NCBI GenBank assembly: GCA_964547415.1 | Contig: CAZJNX010000090.1 | Coordinates: 1 to 18,373 of the forward strand | From: CAZJNX01 sp964547415 | GTDB taxonomy: Bacteria; Pseudomonadota; Alphaproteobacteria; Rhizobiales; Amorphaceae | DNA length: 18,373 nucleotides | Direction of reading: 5' to 3' | In this document: positions 1-6,935 of the stretch, piece after piece | How the letters are laid out: every line of letters begins with the position of its first letter | How positions within the stretch are numbered: position 1 is the first letter of the stretch | Notes under the pieces: generated by a model | Databases searched by the model: none | What the model saw: the letters and a program-made list of their open reading frames with translations, nothing else | Told to the model about the DNA's origin: nothing | Position numbers and translations under genes: made by a program

Positions 1-93
1 TCCTCCCCGCCATTAGCACAAATGTCAGATCAGATAAAAACCTCTACACCTCATCATCGCCGCGCTCACCGCCTCACGGCGCTCCCAAGGATG

Positions 94-210
94 CGCGGGC
101 GGCTCGAGGGGAGGGGCAAGCCGCCGAAAGCGGTCCTCATCGCCTGCGCCGGACAGCTCCTCGTCATCCTCGACGCAGTGGTCCGAGACGCGAAGCCACT
201 CGCGGCATGA
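94..210 (+). pseudogene. Remnant of IS110-family transposase C-terminus
   Basis: The frame ending at a stop at 208-210 contains RLEGRGKPPKAVLIACAG followed by QLLVILDAVVRDAKP. This resembles the conserved tail of IS110/IS1111-type transposases, which typically end in a Gly-Lys-Pro-x-Lys turn, a hydrophobic strand, Lys-Leu-Leu and Asn-Ala-x-x-Arg-Asp. Only about 35 residues are recognisable. The usual Arg-Lys before Leu-Leu is replaced by Gly-Gln and the usual Asn by Asp, so the copy looks decayed as well as truncated. No DEDD catalytic domain is present downstream; the upstream part would lie outside the window. The family assignment is from memory of the motif, not from a search. Confidence 0.5.
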
Positions 211-472
211 CGGTCCACGACCGTCGGAAACGGCAAGCCTCAGGATCCTCGCCTCGGAGCCGCCGTCGCTCGCCATCCCATGGCGAGGGCGGCGCAGAGG
301 CGCGGATCGACCTCGCCGTGGTGAGCCCGAGCGCCAACAACACAGTTGCCCAGGAAGCCGCTCCGGCGAGCGGGCCGCGCGCCGCCCGCGACGGACGGTG
401 CGCTTGACCGCCCGGCGCGAAGGTTCCATCCGGGGGCGGGGTGGCCCGCGCCGGGCCGAACGGTGGACCTCG
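211..472. other. Non-coding stretch upstream of the antiporter operon
   Basis: I see no gene here. The open frames on both strands give Arg/Pro/Ala-rich translations without recognisable motifs. The operon promoter should lie in this stretch or just inside the transposase remnant, but no convincing -35/-10 pair stands out. Confidence 0.5.
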
Positions 473-982
473 ATGGGCAACTTCTCGAAAGGGTGTATCC
501 TGCCGATGATCGCGTGGCTCGTCGTCACCGGGGCCGATCCGGACGGGCTCGCCGTCGGCGTCGTCGCCGTGGCCGGTGCCGCCGCCCTCGGTCTCGGCCT
601 TGCGGCGCCGGCGACGCGCATCGTCCGCCCCCTCGCCCTCGCCGCCCTCGTCCCCCGCTTCCTGTGGCGCTCGCTCCTCGGCGGGGTGGACGTCGCCCGC
701 CGCGCGTTCCATCCCGCCATGCCGCTGGACCCCGGCTGGCACGTCCTGCCCACGCGCGTGCCCGCGGGCGCGCCGCGGGTCGCCATCGCCGGCGAGTTCA
801 GCCTGATGCCCGGCACGCTGGTCGCCGGCACCCGGGGCGACACGCTCCTCGTCCACTGCCTCGACGCGACGGCGCCGGTGGCGGAGGAGGTGGCGGCGGA
901 GGAGCGGCGGCTGCTGTCGGCGATCGCCGCGGGCCCCGATGCGGGCCGCCGCGGGGCCGCGCGGGCGGGAGGCGGCCCGTGA
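473..982 (+). CDS. mnhE: Na+/H+ antiporter subunit E (MnhE/MrpE/MbhA-like)
   Basis: Small membrane subunit of a Mrp-type monovalent cation/proton antiporter, 169 residues, close to the family norm of about 160-170. The N-terminal half has two hydrophobic segments (about residues 12-60). The soluble C-terminal part carries the family signature SLMPGTLVAG followed by DTLLVHCLD (about residues 108-130). It is the first gene of the operon, and its TGA overlaps the GTG of mnhF (GTGA at 979-982). The ATG at 473 is preferred because it gives the expected length. An in-frame ATG at 506, preceded by an AAAGGG, is an alternative that would shorten the first hydrophobic segment; an in-frame GTG at 398 would add an Arg-rich leader unlike the family. 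The subunit is thought to help assembly of the complex rather than form the ion channel. Confidence 0.88.
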   Translation: MGNFSKGCILPMIAWLVVTGADPDGLAVGVVAVAGAAALGLGLAAPATRIVRPLALAALVPRFLWRSLLGGVDVARRAFHPAMPLDPGWHVLPTRVPAGAPRVAIAGEFSLMPGTLVAGTRGDTLLVHCLDATAPVAEEVAAEERRLLSAIAAGPDAGRRGAARAGGGP

Positions 983-1269
983 CGGCCCTCTTCCTCGCCG
1001 CGGCCGCGATCGTGCTGGCGAGCGTGGCGACGGCGCTCTGGCGCGTGGTGCGGGGGCCGACCCCCGTGGACAGGGTGCTCGGCCTTCAGCTCGTGGGAAC
1101 GGGCGGGATCGGCGCGATCCTCCTGTTGTCGGCCGCCGCGGACGATCCGGCCGTCGTGGACGTGGCGCTGGTGCTCGCCCTGCTCGCCGCCTTCGGCGCC
1201 GTCGCCTTCGCGAAGGCCGCGAGCGCGGGCGGGAGCGGCGACCCGGAGGACGGGGACGGGGACCGATGA
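979..1269 (+). CDS. mnhF: Na+/H+ antiporter subunit F (MnhF/MrpF/MbhB-like)
   Basis: Small three-helix membrane subunit of the Mrp/Mbh antiporter module, 96 residues. The GTG start is set by the GTGA overlap with mnhE. Helix 1 is followed by the family motif RVVRGPTPVDRVLGL (about residues 15-29). The last hydrophobic segment, VDVALVLALLAAFGAVAFAK, matches the conserved MnhF C-terminus with its Asp. The tail is short, acidic and Gly-rich. The family often has Asp in the stretch just after DRVL; here it reads GLQLVG. The stop overlaps the ATG of mnhG (ATGA, 1266-1269), which suggests translational coupling. Confidence 0.88.
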   Translation: MTALFLAAAAIVLASVATALWRVVRGPTPVDRVLGLQLVGTGGIGAILLLSAAADDPAVVDVALVLALLAAFGAVAFAKAASAGGSGDPEDGDGDR

Positions 1270-1577
1270 CCGCGCTCGCCGACGTCGCCACCGTCCTCCT
1301 CGTCGGGGCGGGCGTCGTCTTCTACGTGGCCGGGACCGTCGGCGTCCTGCGCTTTCCGGACGTCCACAGCCGCCTCCACGCGCTCACGAAGGCCGACAAC
1401 CTGGGCCTCGGCCTCGTCGTGCTCGCCCTGTGCCTGCAGGCGGACGGACTTCTCCCGGCGGCGAAGCTCGTCTTCGTGTGGCTCCTCGCCATCCTGGCGG
1501 CCGCCGTCGCGGCCCAGCTCCTCGCCCGCGTCGCCCTCGCCGCGGTGCCGGACCCGGATCGGGGAGAGCGCCCGTGA
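1266..1577 (+). CDS. mnhG: Na+/H+ antiporter subunit G (MnhG/MrpG/MbhC-like)
   Basis: Membrane subunit of the antiporter, 103 residues. It has a first helix (about residues 5-25), the hallmark motif GTVGVLRFPDVHSRLHAL with TKAD just after it (about residues 23-44), then two further helices ending at about residue 93. The start is fixed by the ATGA overlap with mnhF. The stop lies in a GTGA at 1574-1577, the same junction that begins other genes of this operon. Here the GTG opens only onto a degenerate Arg/Pro-rich frame: the next real subunit (the mnhB fusion) begins more than 1.1 kb downstream. The DNA in between is made of decayed copies of this same gene (see 1578-2690). Confidence 0.9.
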   Translation: MTALADVATVLLVGAGVVFYVAGTVGVLRFPDVHSRLHALTKADNLGLGLVVLALCLQADGLLPAAKLVFVWLLAILAAAVAAQLLARVALAAVPDPDRGERP

Positions 1578-1839
1578 TCGAAGCGCCGGCGACCGCCGCC
1601 GTGCCACCGCCCTCGCCGCCTCCCCGGCCGGGACCGTCGGCCTGCGGCGCGTCCCGGACGGCGCGAGCCGCCCGAAGGCGGACGACAAGGTCGACGGACG
1701 GGGCCGCGCCCGCGTCCGGCGCATCCGCTGCCTGCAGTCCGCAGGGCTCCTCGCGGGGGCGAGGCCCGTCCTCCTCTCGCGGGGAGCCCGCCTCGCCCTT
1801 GCAGCGGCGCCGGCCTCCGATTCGGGAAGGCGCCAGCGA
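1578..1839 (+). pseudogene. Decayed mnhG copy 1
   Basis: It aligns by eye to mnhG in order: GGGACCGTCGGC at 1630, AGCCGCCCGAAGGCGGAC (against the His-Ser-Arg to Thr-Lys-Ala-Asp stretch), then CTGCAGTCCGCAGGGCTCCT with GAGGCCCGTCCTCC (against Leu-Gln-Ala-Asp-Gly-Leu to Lys-Leu-Val-Phe), and a decayed end at GCGGCGCCGGCCTCCGATTC. The GTGA end has become GCGA at about 1836-1839. The mnhG frame is not kept, and hydrophobic segments are lost. Confidence 0.6.
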
Positions 1840-2152
1840 CCGGACAGCGGCCGACGGGATCGCGGACCTCCGCCGTCACGGGACGGCACGCGCCGTCTCG
1901 CGGGCCGGGACCGTCGGCGTCCCGCGCTTGCCGGCCGTTCCAGGTCCCGAGCCCCCAGGGCGCCGCGGCGACGGTCCGCGCCGCAGCGCTCCGCCTCGTC
2001 GCGCGCGCCCCGTGCCTCGCGACGGCGAGGCGGCGCCGAAGCGCGTCTTCTCGTGGCTCCTCGACAGGGGCGCGACCGCCATCGCCGGACGACGCCTCGC
2101 CGCCTCGCCCGTGCCGCGGCGCCGGGCCGGGATCGCGGAAGGGCAACCGTGA
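1840..2152 (+). pseudogene. Decayed mnhG copy 2
   Basis: The mnhG signature survives as AGTVGVPRLPAV (about 1904-1939). The C-terminal 37 codons align without gaps to mnhG: KRVFSWLLDRG against KLVFVWLLAIL, ending AGIAEGQP against PDRGERP. Most helix residues are replaced by Arg, Gly and Pro. It ends in GTGA (2149-2152), like the intact gene. A continuous frame runs from the GTG at 1574 to 2152, but its product looks non-functional. Confidence 0.6.
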
Positions 2153-2417
2153 ACGGGACCGCGACCGACCGGCTCGCGGGCGTCAGGCCCCGCGGGTCCG
2201 ACCGCGCCACCTGCGTGGCCGCGACCGTCGGCGTCCCGGGTTCCGCGGGTGGCCCGAACCGGCTCCATGCCCCGGGAACCGGTGGACCGGAGGGCTCGAC
2301 CGCCCGCGCCTGCGGACAGCGGGGGCCCGTGCGACCGCCGGGTTCGTCTTCCCGCGGCGCCTCGCCGCGGGCTCCCTCTCCGCGGCGCCGGACCAGGATC
2401 GCGGAGGGCACCCGTGA
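2153..2417 (+). pseudogene. Decayed mnhG copy 3 with mnhB start remnant
   Basis: It begins with a copy of the mnhB 5' end (GGGACCGCGACCGACCGGCT at 2155). It carries the anchor at 2223 and a 3' end from GTTCGTCTTCCCGCGGCGCC to GGATCGCGGAGGGCACCCG and GTGA (2414-2417). It is the closest relative of copy 4: both share ACCGTCGGCGTCCCGGG and then GGCCCGAACCGGCTCCATGC. Confidence 0.6.
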
Positions 2418-2690
2418 CCGGGACCGCGACCGACGGGCTCGCGGGCGTCAGGCGCCGCACGTGAGGCGCCGCGCGTCCGGTCCCGCCACCTGCCCGGCCG
2501 CGACCGTCGGCGTCCCGGGGGCCGCGGACGGCCCGAACCGGCTCCATGCCCCGGGAACGGTGGACAGGAGGGCCCCTCCGCCCGCGCCTCCGGGCGGCGG
2601 GGCCCCGTGCGACCGGCGGGTCCGGCTTCCCGTGGCGCCTCGCCCGGGTCGCCCTGTCCGCGGCGCCGGACCGGGATCGCGGGGGCGGAC
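2418..2690 (+). pseudogene. Decayed mnhG copy 4, adjoining the real mnhB fusion
   Basis: It begins with a second mnhB-start remnant (2418-2440), has the anchor at 2502, and ends at the genuine GTGA (2691-2694) that starts the mnhB fusion. Copies 3 and 4 are offset by 279 bp (93 codons), so both fall in one open frame (2149-2694), which makes an internally repeated Arg/Pro-rich product containing ATVGVPG twice. Confidence 0.6.
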
Positions 2691-3626
2691 GTGATCGGGA
2701 CCGCGATCGACGGGCTCGTGTGCCTCCTCCTCGTCGCGACGGCCCTCGCCGCCGTCGCGGGGCGGGACCTTCTCGCCGGGATCGTCTTTTTCCTCGCCTT
2801 CGGGATCGGGCTCGCCGTCGCCTGGGTCCGGCTCGACGCCGTCGACCTCGCCATCGCGGAGGCGGCCATCGGAACGGGCCTCACCGGCGTCCTCCTCATG
2901 GGCGCGTGGGCGCGGCTTCGCACGCTCGGCCTCGCCGCCCCGGAGGAGCGGCCGGGGCTTCTCCACGGGGCGGCCGCCCTCGCGGCCGCGGGCCTCGCCG
3001 GCCTCCTCGTGCACACCGTCCTCGTCGCGCAGCCGGACGGTCCCGGCCTTGCCGCCGCCGTGGCGGACGGTCTCGCGCGCACCGGGATCGGCAACCCGGT
3101 GACGGCGATCCTTCTCGACTACCGCGCCTTCGACACGCTGCTCGAGGTCATCGTGCTGGTGGCGGCCCTCGCCTGCGTCTGGGCGGTGACGGAGGAGCGC
3201 CACTGGGGCGGCCTGCCGGGTCCGCGCCAGCGCACGATGCCGGCGGGCACCCTCGCCACCTACGCCCGGGCGCTGCCGCGGCTCGGGGTGGTGGTCGGCG
3301 TCTACCTCGTATGGGTGGGGACGGACCGGCCCGGCGGCGCCTTCCAGGGCGGCACGATCCTCGCCGCGACCTGGCTCCTCGTGCTCCTCGGCGGCCTCGC
3401 CGAGCCGCCGCGGATCGCGGGCCTCACCGTGCGCCTCGCCGTCATCGCGGGACCGGCGGTCTTCCTCGCCTTCGGCCTCGCAGGCGCGTTCGCGGGCAGC
3501 TTCCTCGGCCTTCCCGCGGCATGGGCGAAGGCGGCGGTCCTCGCCATCGAGGTCGCCCTCGCCGTTTCCATCGCCACCATCCTGACGCTCGCCGTCGTCG
3601 GTCCGCCGGAACGCCCCGCCCCATGA
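2691..3626 (+). CDS. mnhB: Fused MbhD-MbhE-MnhB antiporter subunit
   Basis: Membrane protein of 311 residues that joins three modules usually found as the MnhA C-terminus (MbhD and MbhE) plus MnhB. Residues 1-75 are MbhD/DUF4040-like, with helix motif DLAIAEAAIGTGLTGVLLM (Glu57). Residues about 95-167 are MbhE-like, with NPVTAILLDYRAFDTLLEV (Asp143, Glu152). Residues about 190-300 are MnhB-like, with GTDRPGGAFQGGTILA (residues 210-225). In Mrp complexes these modules form the link between the proton-channel subunits and the putative Na+ path. The GTG start at 2691 is chosen because it sits in a GTGA junction and begins directly with the first MbhD helix; upstream in-frame codons fall in the decayed mnhG array. 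The stop overlaps the mnhC ATG. Confidence 0.87.
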   Translation: MIGTAIDGLVCLLLVATALAAVAGRDLLAGIVFFLAFGIGLAVAWVRLDAVDLAIAEAAIGTGLTGVLLMGAWARLRTLGLAAPEERPGLLHGAAALAAAGLAGLLVHTVLVAQPDGPGLAAAVADGLARTGIGNPVTAILLDYRAFDTLLEVIVLVAALACVWAVTEERHWGGLPGPRQRTMPAGTLATYARALPRLGVVVGVYLVWVGTDRPGGAFQGGTILAATWLLVLLGGLAEPPRIAGLTVRLAVIAGPAVFLAFGLAGAFAGSFLGLPAAWAKAAVLAIEVALAVSIATILTLAVVGPPERPAP

Positions 3627-3988
3627 CCGAGGCGAGCGGATGGCCCGTCTACGCCGCCTGCGGGGCGGTCCTCGTCGCCATCGGCCTGTGGGGCGTCGTG
3701 GCCCGCCGGCACCTCCTGCGACGCCTCCTCGCCTTCAACGTGACGGGCGCGGGGATCTTCCTCCTGTTCGGCGCCCTCGCCGCCCGTTCCCCGGAGGCGG
3801 GCGCCGACCCGGTGCCCCAGGCCATGATCCTCACCGGCATCGTGATCTCCCTCGCCGCCACCGCCGTCGGCGCGGCCCTCGTGGTGCGCCACGCCGCGCT
3901 CACCGGCCGCGCGCGGCTGCCCGAGGAAGCGGGCGGCTCCTCCGAGGAAACCGACCCGCCGGACCGCCCCGTGGACGGCGCGCCGTGA
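3623..3988 (+). CDS. mnhC: Na+/H+ antiporter subunit C (MnhC/NuoK-like)
   Basis: Three-helix membrane subunit homologous to NuoK of complex I, 121 residues. Helices lie at about residues 8-24, 36-52 and 67-90. The last contains the family motif PVPQAMILTGIVISLAATAV. The C-terminus (after about residue 95) is a hydrophilic acidic/Pro tail. The ATGA overlap with the mnhB fusion sets the start, and the stop overlaps the GTG of the first mnhD in a GTGA (3985-3988). In related complexes this subunit packs between the MnhB/MbhE-type modules and the antiporter-like subunits. Confidence 0.88.
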   Translation: MTEASGWPVYAACGAVLVAIGLWGVVARRHLLRRLLAFNVTGAGIFLLFGALAARSPEAGADPVPQAMILTGIVISLAATAVGAALVVRHAALTGRARLPEEAGGSSEETDPPDRPVDGAP

Positions 3989-5463
3989 GCGCAGCGCTCG
4001 CGGCCGTCCTCCTCGTGGGCCTTCCCCTCGCGGCGGCCCTCCTCGCGGTGGTCTCACCGCGGGCGAGCGCGCCCCTCGCCGCCCCCCTGTCGGCCGCCAC
4101 CCTGGCGCTCGCCGCGATCCTCGCCGCCGCGATCCTTTCCGGCGGTCCCGTCACGGTGGCGATCGGCGGGCACGTGCCGCCCCTCGGCATCGCGCTCCAC
4201 GCCGACGGGCTCGCGGCGGTCTTTATCCTTGCGGGCGCGCTGGTGGCGGGGGCGACGCTCGTCTTCGCGCGGGCCGAGTTCGCGGGCGGGCGGGCGGCAG
4301 GGCGGGCGGCGTGGGCGTTCTGGCCGCTCGCCTGGTTCGCGGTCGCGGCCCTCAACACGGTGTTCCTGTCGCCGGACCTCTTCAACCTCTACGTGGCGCT
4401 GGAGCTCCTGACCCTCGCGGCCATCGGGCTCGTGGCGCTGAAGACGGACGGCGACACCCTGGCCGCGGCCCTGCGCTACCTCTTCTTCGCCTTCATCGGC
4501 GCCCTCCTCTACCTCCTCGGCGTCGTCCTCCTCTACGCCGAGTACGGCACCCTCGACGTCGGTCTCCTCGCCGCCCGGGCGGAGGCGAACGCCGTGACGG
4601 CGGCGGCCGGCGCGCTGATGACGGCGGGCCTCGCCGCCAAGGCGGCCCTCTTTCCCCTCCACGGCTGGCTGCCGCCCGCCCACGCCGGCGCGCCGACGCC
4701 CGCGAGCGCCCTCCTGTCGGCGCTGGTGCCGAAGGCGGCCTTCTTCATCCTGTTCCGCGTGTGGTTCGAGGCGCTCGGGTCCGTCGCCGCGCCCGCCGTG
4801 CCCGTCCTTCTGGCCGCCCTCGGCTCCCTCGCCATCCTCTTCGGCTCGGCGATGGCGCTCCGCCAGGCGCGGCTGAAGCTGGTGATCGCCTGGTCGACGG
4901 TGGCGCAGGTGGGCTACCTGTTCCTCGTCTTTCCCCTCGCGGGCGGCGGGGGCGAGGAGCCCTTCCCCGCGGGGGCGTGGACGGGCGGCGTCCTGCACGC
5001 CCTGTCCCACGCGACGGCGAAGGCGGCCATGTTCCTCGCCGCGGGCCTCGTCATCGAGCGCCTCGGCCACGACCGCATCTCCGGCCTCGGCGGCCTCGGA
5101 AGAGCGATGCCCGCCACCGTCTTTTCCTTCGCCCTCGCCGCCGTCACCCTCATGGGCCTGCCGCCGAGCGGGGGGTTCGTGGCGAAGTACCTGATGCTCA
5201 CCGCCGCCGTCGCGGCGGACCGGCCCCTCATCGTCCTCGTCCTCGTCGGGGGCGGCCTCCTCGCGGCCGTCTACCTCTTCCGACCGCTCCAGGCGATGAT
5301 GGCACGGCCCGAGCGCGGCGCGCCGCCCGGGCGGGTCCACCCGCGGGAGATGCTGCCGCTCGCCCTCGCGGCCGCCTCGATCCTCGTCGGGATCGGCTCG
5401 GCCTTCCCCTCGCACCTTGCCGCCATCGGCCGCCCGCCCGCGGCCCTCGAGGGCCTGCCATGA
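3985..5463 (+). CDS. mnhD: Proton-conducting antiporter subunit D, first copy (MnhD/NuoM-NuoN-like)
   Basis: Polytopic membrane protein of 492 residues with the NuoL/M/N fold (about 14 helices). The residues that carry protons in this family are visible: Glu140 in YVALELLTLAAIGLV (TM5), Lys219 in LAAKAALFPLHGWLP (TM7), Lys250 in ASALLSALVPKAAFF (TM8), His338/His342 and Lys346 in VLHALSHATAKAAMF, and Lys401 in PPSGGFVAKYLM (TM12). It is coupled to mnhC by GTGA and to the next subunit by ATGA. It should move protons across the membrane in exchange for monovalent cations or as part of a redox-driven complex. There is nothing odd in its length or motifs. Confidence 0.9.
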   Translation: MSAALAAVLLVGLPLAAALLAVVSPRASAPLAAPLSAATLALAAILAAAILSGGPVTVAIGGHVPPLGIALHADGLAAVFILAGALVAGATLVFARAEFAGGRAAGRAAWAFWPLAWFAVAALNTVFLSPDLFNLYVALELLTLAAIGLVALKTDGDTLAAALRYLFFAFIGALLYLLGVVLLYAEYGTLDVGLLAARAEANAVTAAAGALMTAGLAAKAALFPLHGWLPPAHAGAPTPASALLSALVPKAAFFILFRVWFEALGSVAAPAVPVLLAALGSLAILFGSAMALRQARLKLVIAWSTVAQVGYLFLVFPLAGGGGEEPFPAGAWTGGVLHALSHATAKAAMFLAAGLVIERLGHDRISGLGGLGRAMPATVFSFALAAVTLMGLPPSGGFVAKYLMLTAAVAADRPLIVLVLVGGGLLAAVYLFRPLQAMMARPERGAPPGRVHPREMLPLALAAASILVGIGSAFPSHLAAIGRPPAALEGLP

Positions 5464-6935
5464 GCGGGGCGACGCTGCCGCTCGCGATCCTCCTCGCCTC
5501 CTTCCTCCCGGCGGTGGCGACCTTCTTCGTGCCGGAGGGCGCGGCCCGCCTCCGGAACGGGCTCAACCTCGGCGGCGCGGTGGTGAAGCTCGGCCTCGTC
5601 GCCTTCATGATCGCCGAGATCGCCGGCGGGGCGCGCTACGAGGCCCACCTGCCGCTCGCGCCCGGGCTCGAGTTCCTCCTCAGGGTCGACCCGCTCGCCC
5701 TCCTGTTCCTCACCCTGTCGGCGTTCCTGTGGCTCCTCACCACCGTCTACGCCATCGCCTACCTGCGGGACGGGCCGGACCTTTCCCGCTTCTTCGGCTT
5801 CTTCAGCCTGTGCGTGACGGCGACGGCGGGGATCGCGCTGTCGGGATCGCTGTTCACCTTCTTCGTCTTCTACGAGCTGTTGACGCTGTCCACCTGGCCG
5901 CTCGTGGTCCACAAGGGCGATGCCCGCTCCCTCGCGGCCGGCCGCCTCTACCTCGCCTACACCCTCGCCGGCAGCGCCCTGTTCCTGATCGCCATGGCCT
6001 GGCTCGAGGCGTCGGTCGGGCCGGTCGCCTTCACCGACGCGGACCTGTCCGAGCGGACGGACGCGCCGGACGAGGCGACGCAGCGCATCCTGTTCGTCCT
6101 GTTCGTGGCGGGCCTCGGGGTGAAGGCGGCGCTCGTGCCCCTCCACGCCTGGCTGCCGGCGGCGATGGTCGCGCCCGTGCCGGTGAGCGCGCTCCTCCAC
6201 GCGGTCGCGGTGGTGAAGGCCGGCGCCTTCGGCATCGTGCGGATCGTGGTGGACGTCTTCGGCATCGCCCACGTGGCGGACCTCGGCCTGTCGACGCCGC
6301 TCGCCCTCGCGGCGGCCGTCACCATCGTGTGGGGCTCGCTGCGCGCGCTGCGGGAGACCAACCTGAAGCGGCGCCTCGCCTACTCCACCGTGAGCCAGGT
6401 CTCCTACATCGCCCTCGGGATCGCGCTCGCCGCACCGCTCGCCGCCGTCGGCGGCCTCGTCCACCTCGTCCACCAGGGGCTCATGAAGGTGACGCTGTTC
6501 TTCTGCGCGGGCGCCTTCGCCGAGACGGCGCGGGCGGAGGAGATCGGCGACCTCGACGGGCTCGGGCGGCGCATGCCGCTGGTGGCGCTCGCCTTCTCCC
6601 TCGCCGCCCTCGGCATGATCGGGATCCCGCCGGTCGCCGGCTTCGTCACCAAGTGGACCCTCGCCGCCGGCGGGCTCGAGGCGGGGGCGCCCTGGGTGCT
6701 CGCGGTGCTGGCGACGTCCGCGCTCCTCAACGCCGCCTATTTCCTGCCGATCCTCCATCGCCTGTGGTACCGCACCGGGACCGGCGGCGAGGAGCCGCTC
6801 GCCACCCGTGCCGGGCTCGCCCTGCCGCCCGCCGTCACCGCCCTCGTCGCCCTCGCCGCGGGCGCCCTTGCCGGGGCGGCGCTGAGCCCGCTGGGCTGGG
6901 CCGTCCTGATCGCCGAGCGGTTCGCCTTCCCATGA
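5460..6935 (+). CDS. Proton-conducting antiporter subunit D, second copy (MnhD/NuoM-NuoL-like)
   Basis: Second antiporter-like subunit, 491 residues. The key charged residues are kept: Glu139 in VFYELLTLSTWPLVVHKG, Lys222 in GVKAALVPLHAWLP, Lys253 in SALLHAVAVVKAGAFGIVR, His335/His338 and Lys343 in HLVHQGLMKVTLFF, and Lys398 in PPVAGFVTKWTLA. The TM5 segment with WPLVVHKG and the SALLHAVAVVKAG form are nearer to the NuoL/MnhA and HyfB-like branch than the first copy, so this subunit may stand in for the missing MnhA N-terminal channel. It starts at the ATGA overlap (5460-5463) and ends in an ATGA overlap with the third copy. Confidence 0.87.
   Translation: MSGATLPLAILLASFLPAVATFFVPEGAARLRNGLNLGGAVVKLGLVAFMIAEIAGGARYEAHLPLAPGLEFLLRVDPLALLFLTLSAFLWLLTTVYAIAYLRDGPDLSRFFGFFSLCVTATAGIALSGSLFTFFVFYELLTLSTWPLVVHKGDARSLAAGRLYLAYTLAGSALFLIAMAWLEASVGPVAFTDADLSERTDAPDEATQRILFVLFVAGLGVKAALVPLHAWLPAAMVAPVPVSALLHAVAVVKAGAFGIVRIVVDVFGIAHVADLGLSTPLALAAAVTIVWGSLRALRETNLKRRLAYSTVSQVSYIALGIALAAPLAAVGGLVHLVHQGLMKVTLFFCAGAFAETARAEEIGDLDGLGRRMPLVALAFSLAALGMIGIPPVAGFVTKWTLAAGGLEAGAPWVLAVLATSALLNAAYFLPILHRLWYRTGTGGEEPLATRAGLALPPAVTALVALAAGALAGAALSPLGWAVLIAERFAFP

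Larger units (their letters stand above)
1578..2690 (+). repeat. Tandem array of four decayed mnhG copies
   Basis: Four head-to-tail, highly diverged copies of mnhG with the first bases of the mnhB fusion fill the gap inside the antiporter operon. The anchor GACCGTCGGC, which encodes Thr-Val-Gly of the mnhG signature, occurs at 1334 in the real gene and again at 1632, 1909, 2223 and 2502, giving spacings of 298, 277, 314 and 279. The end of mnhG (GGATCGGGGAGAGCGCCCGTGA) has counterparts ending at about 1839, 2152, 2417 and 2694. After the second and third copies comes a near match to the true mnhB start at 2691 (GGGACCGCGACCGACCGG at 2155 and GGGACCGCGACCGACGGG at 2420). Translated products are Arg/Pro-rich with no membrane helices, so they cannot be working MnhG. 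Confidence 0.75.

Noticed and set aside
398..472. Upstream GTG start for mnhE at 398
   Set aside because: It would add 25 Arg/Gly-rich residues before the first helix, unlike family members, and has no clear ribosome site.
1578..2690. CRISPR array or diversity-generating retroelement as explanation of the repeats
   Set aside because: Units are about 260-315 bp, diverged along their whole length and derived from mnhG. There are no short identical repeats with unique spacers, no reverse transcriptase and no adenine-biased template/variable pair.
4280..4312. GCGGGCGG-type microrepeat in the first mnhD
   Set aside because: It lies within an intact frame (AGGRAAGRAAWAF) in a loop between helices; simple repetition from Gly/Arg/Ala codons.
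5271..6758. Antisense open frame of 495 codons over the antiporter subunits
   Set aside because: It consists of Glu/Arg/Asp-rich shadow sequence opposite clear membrane-protein genes; there are no motifs and no ribosome site.
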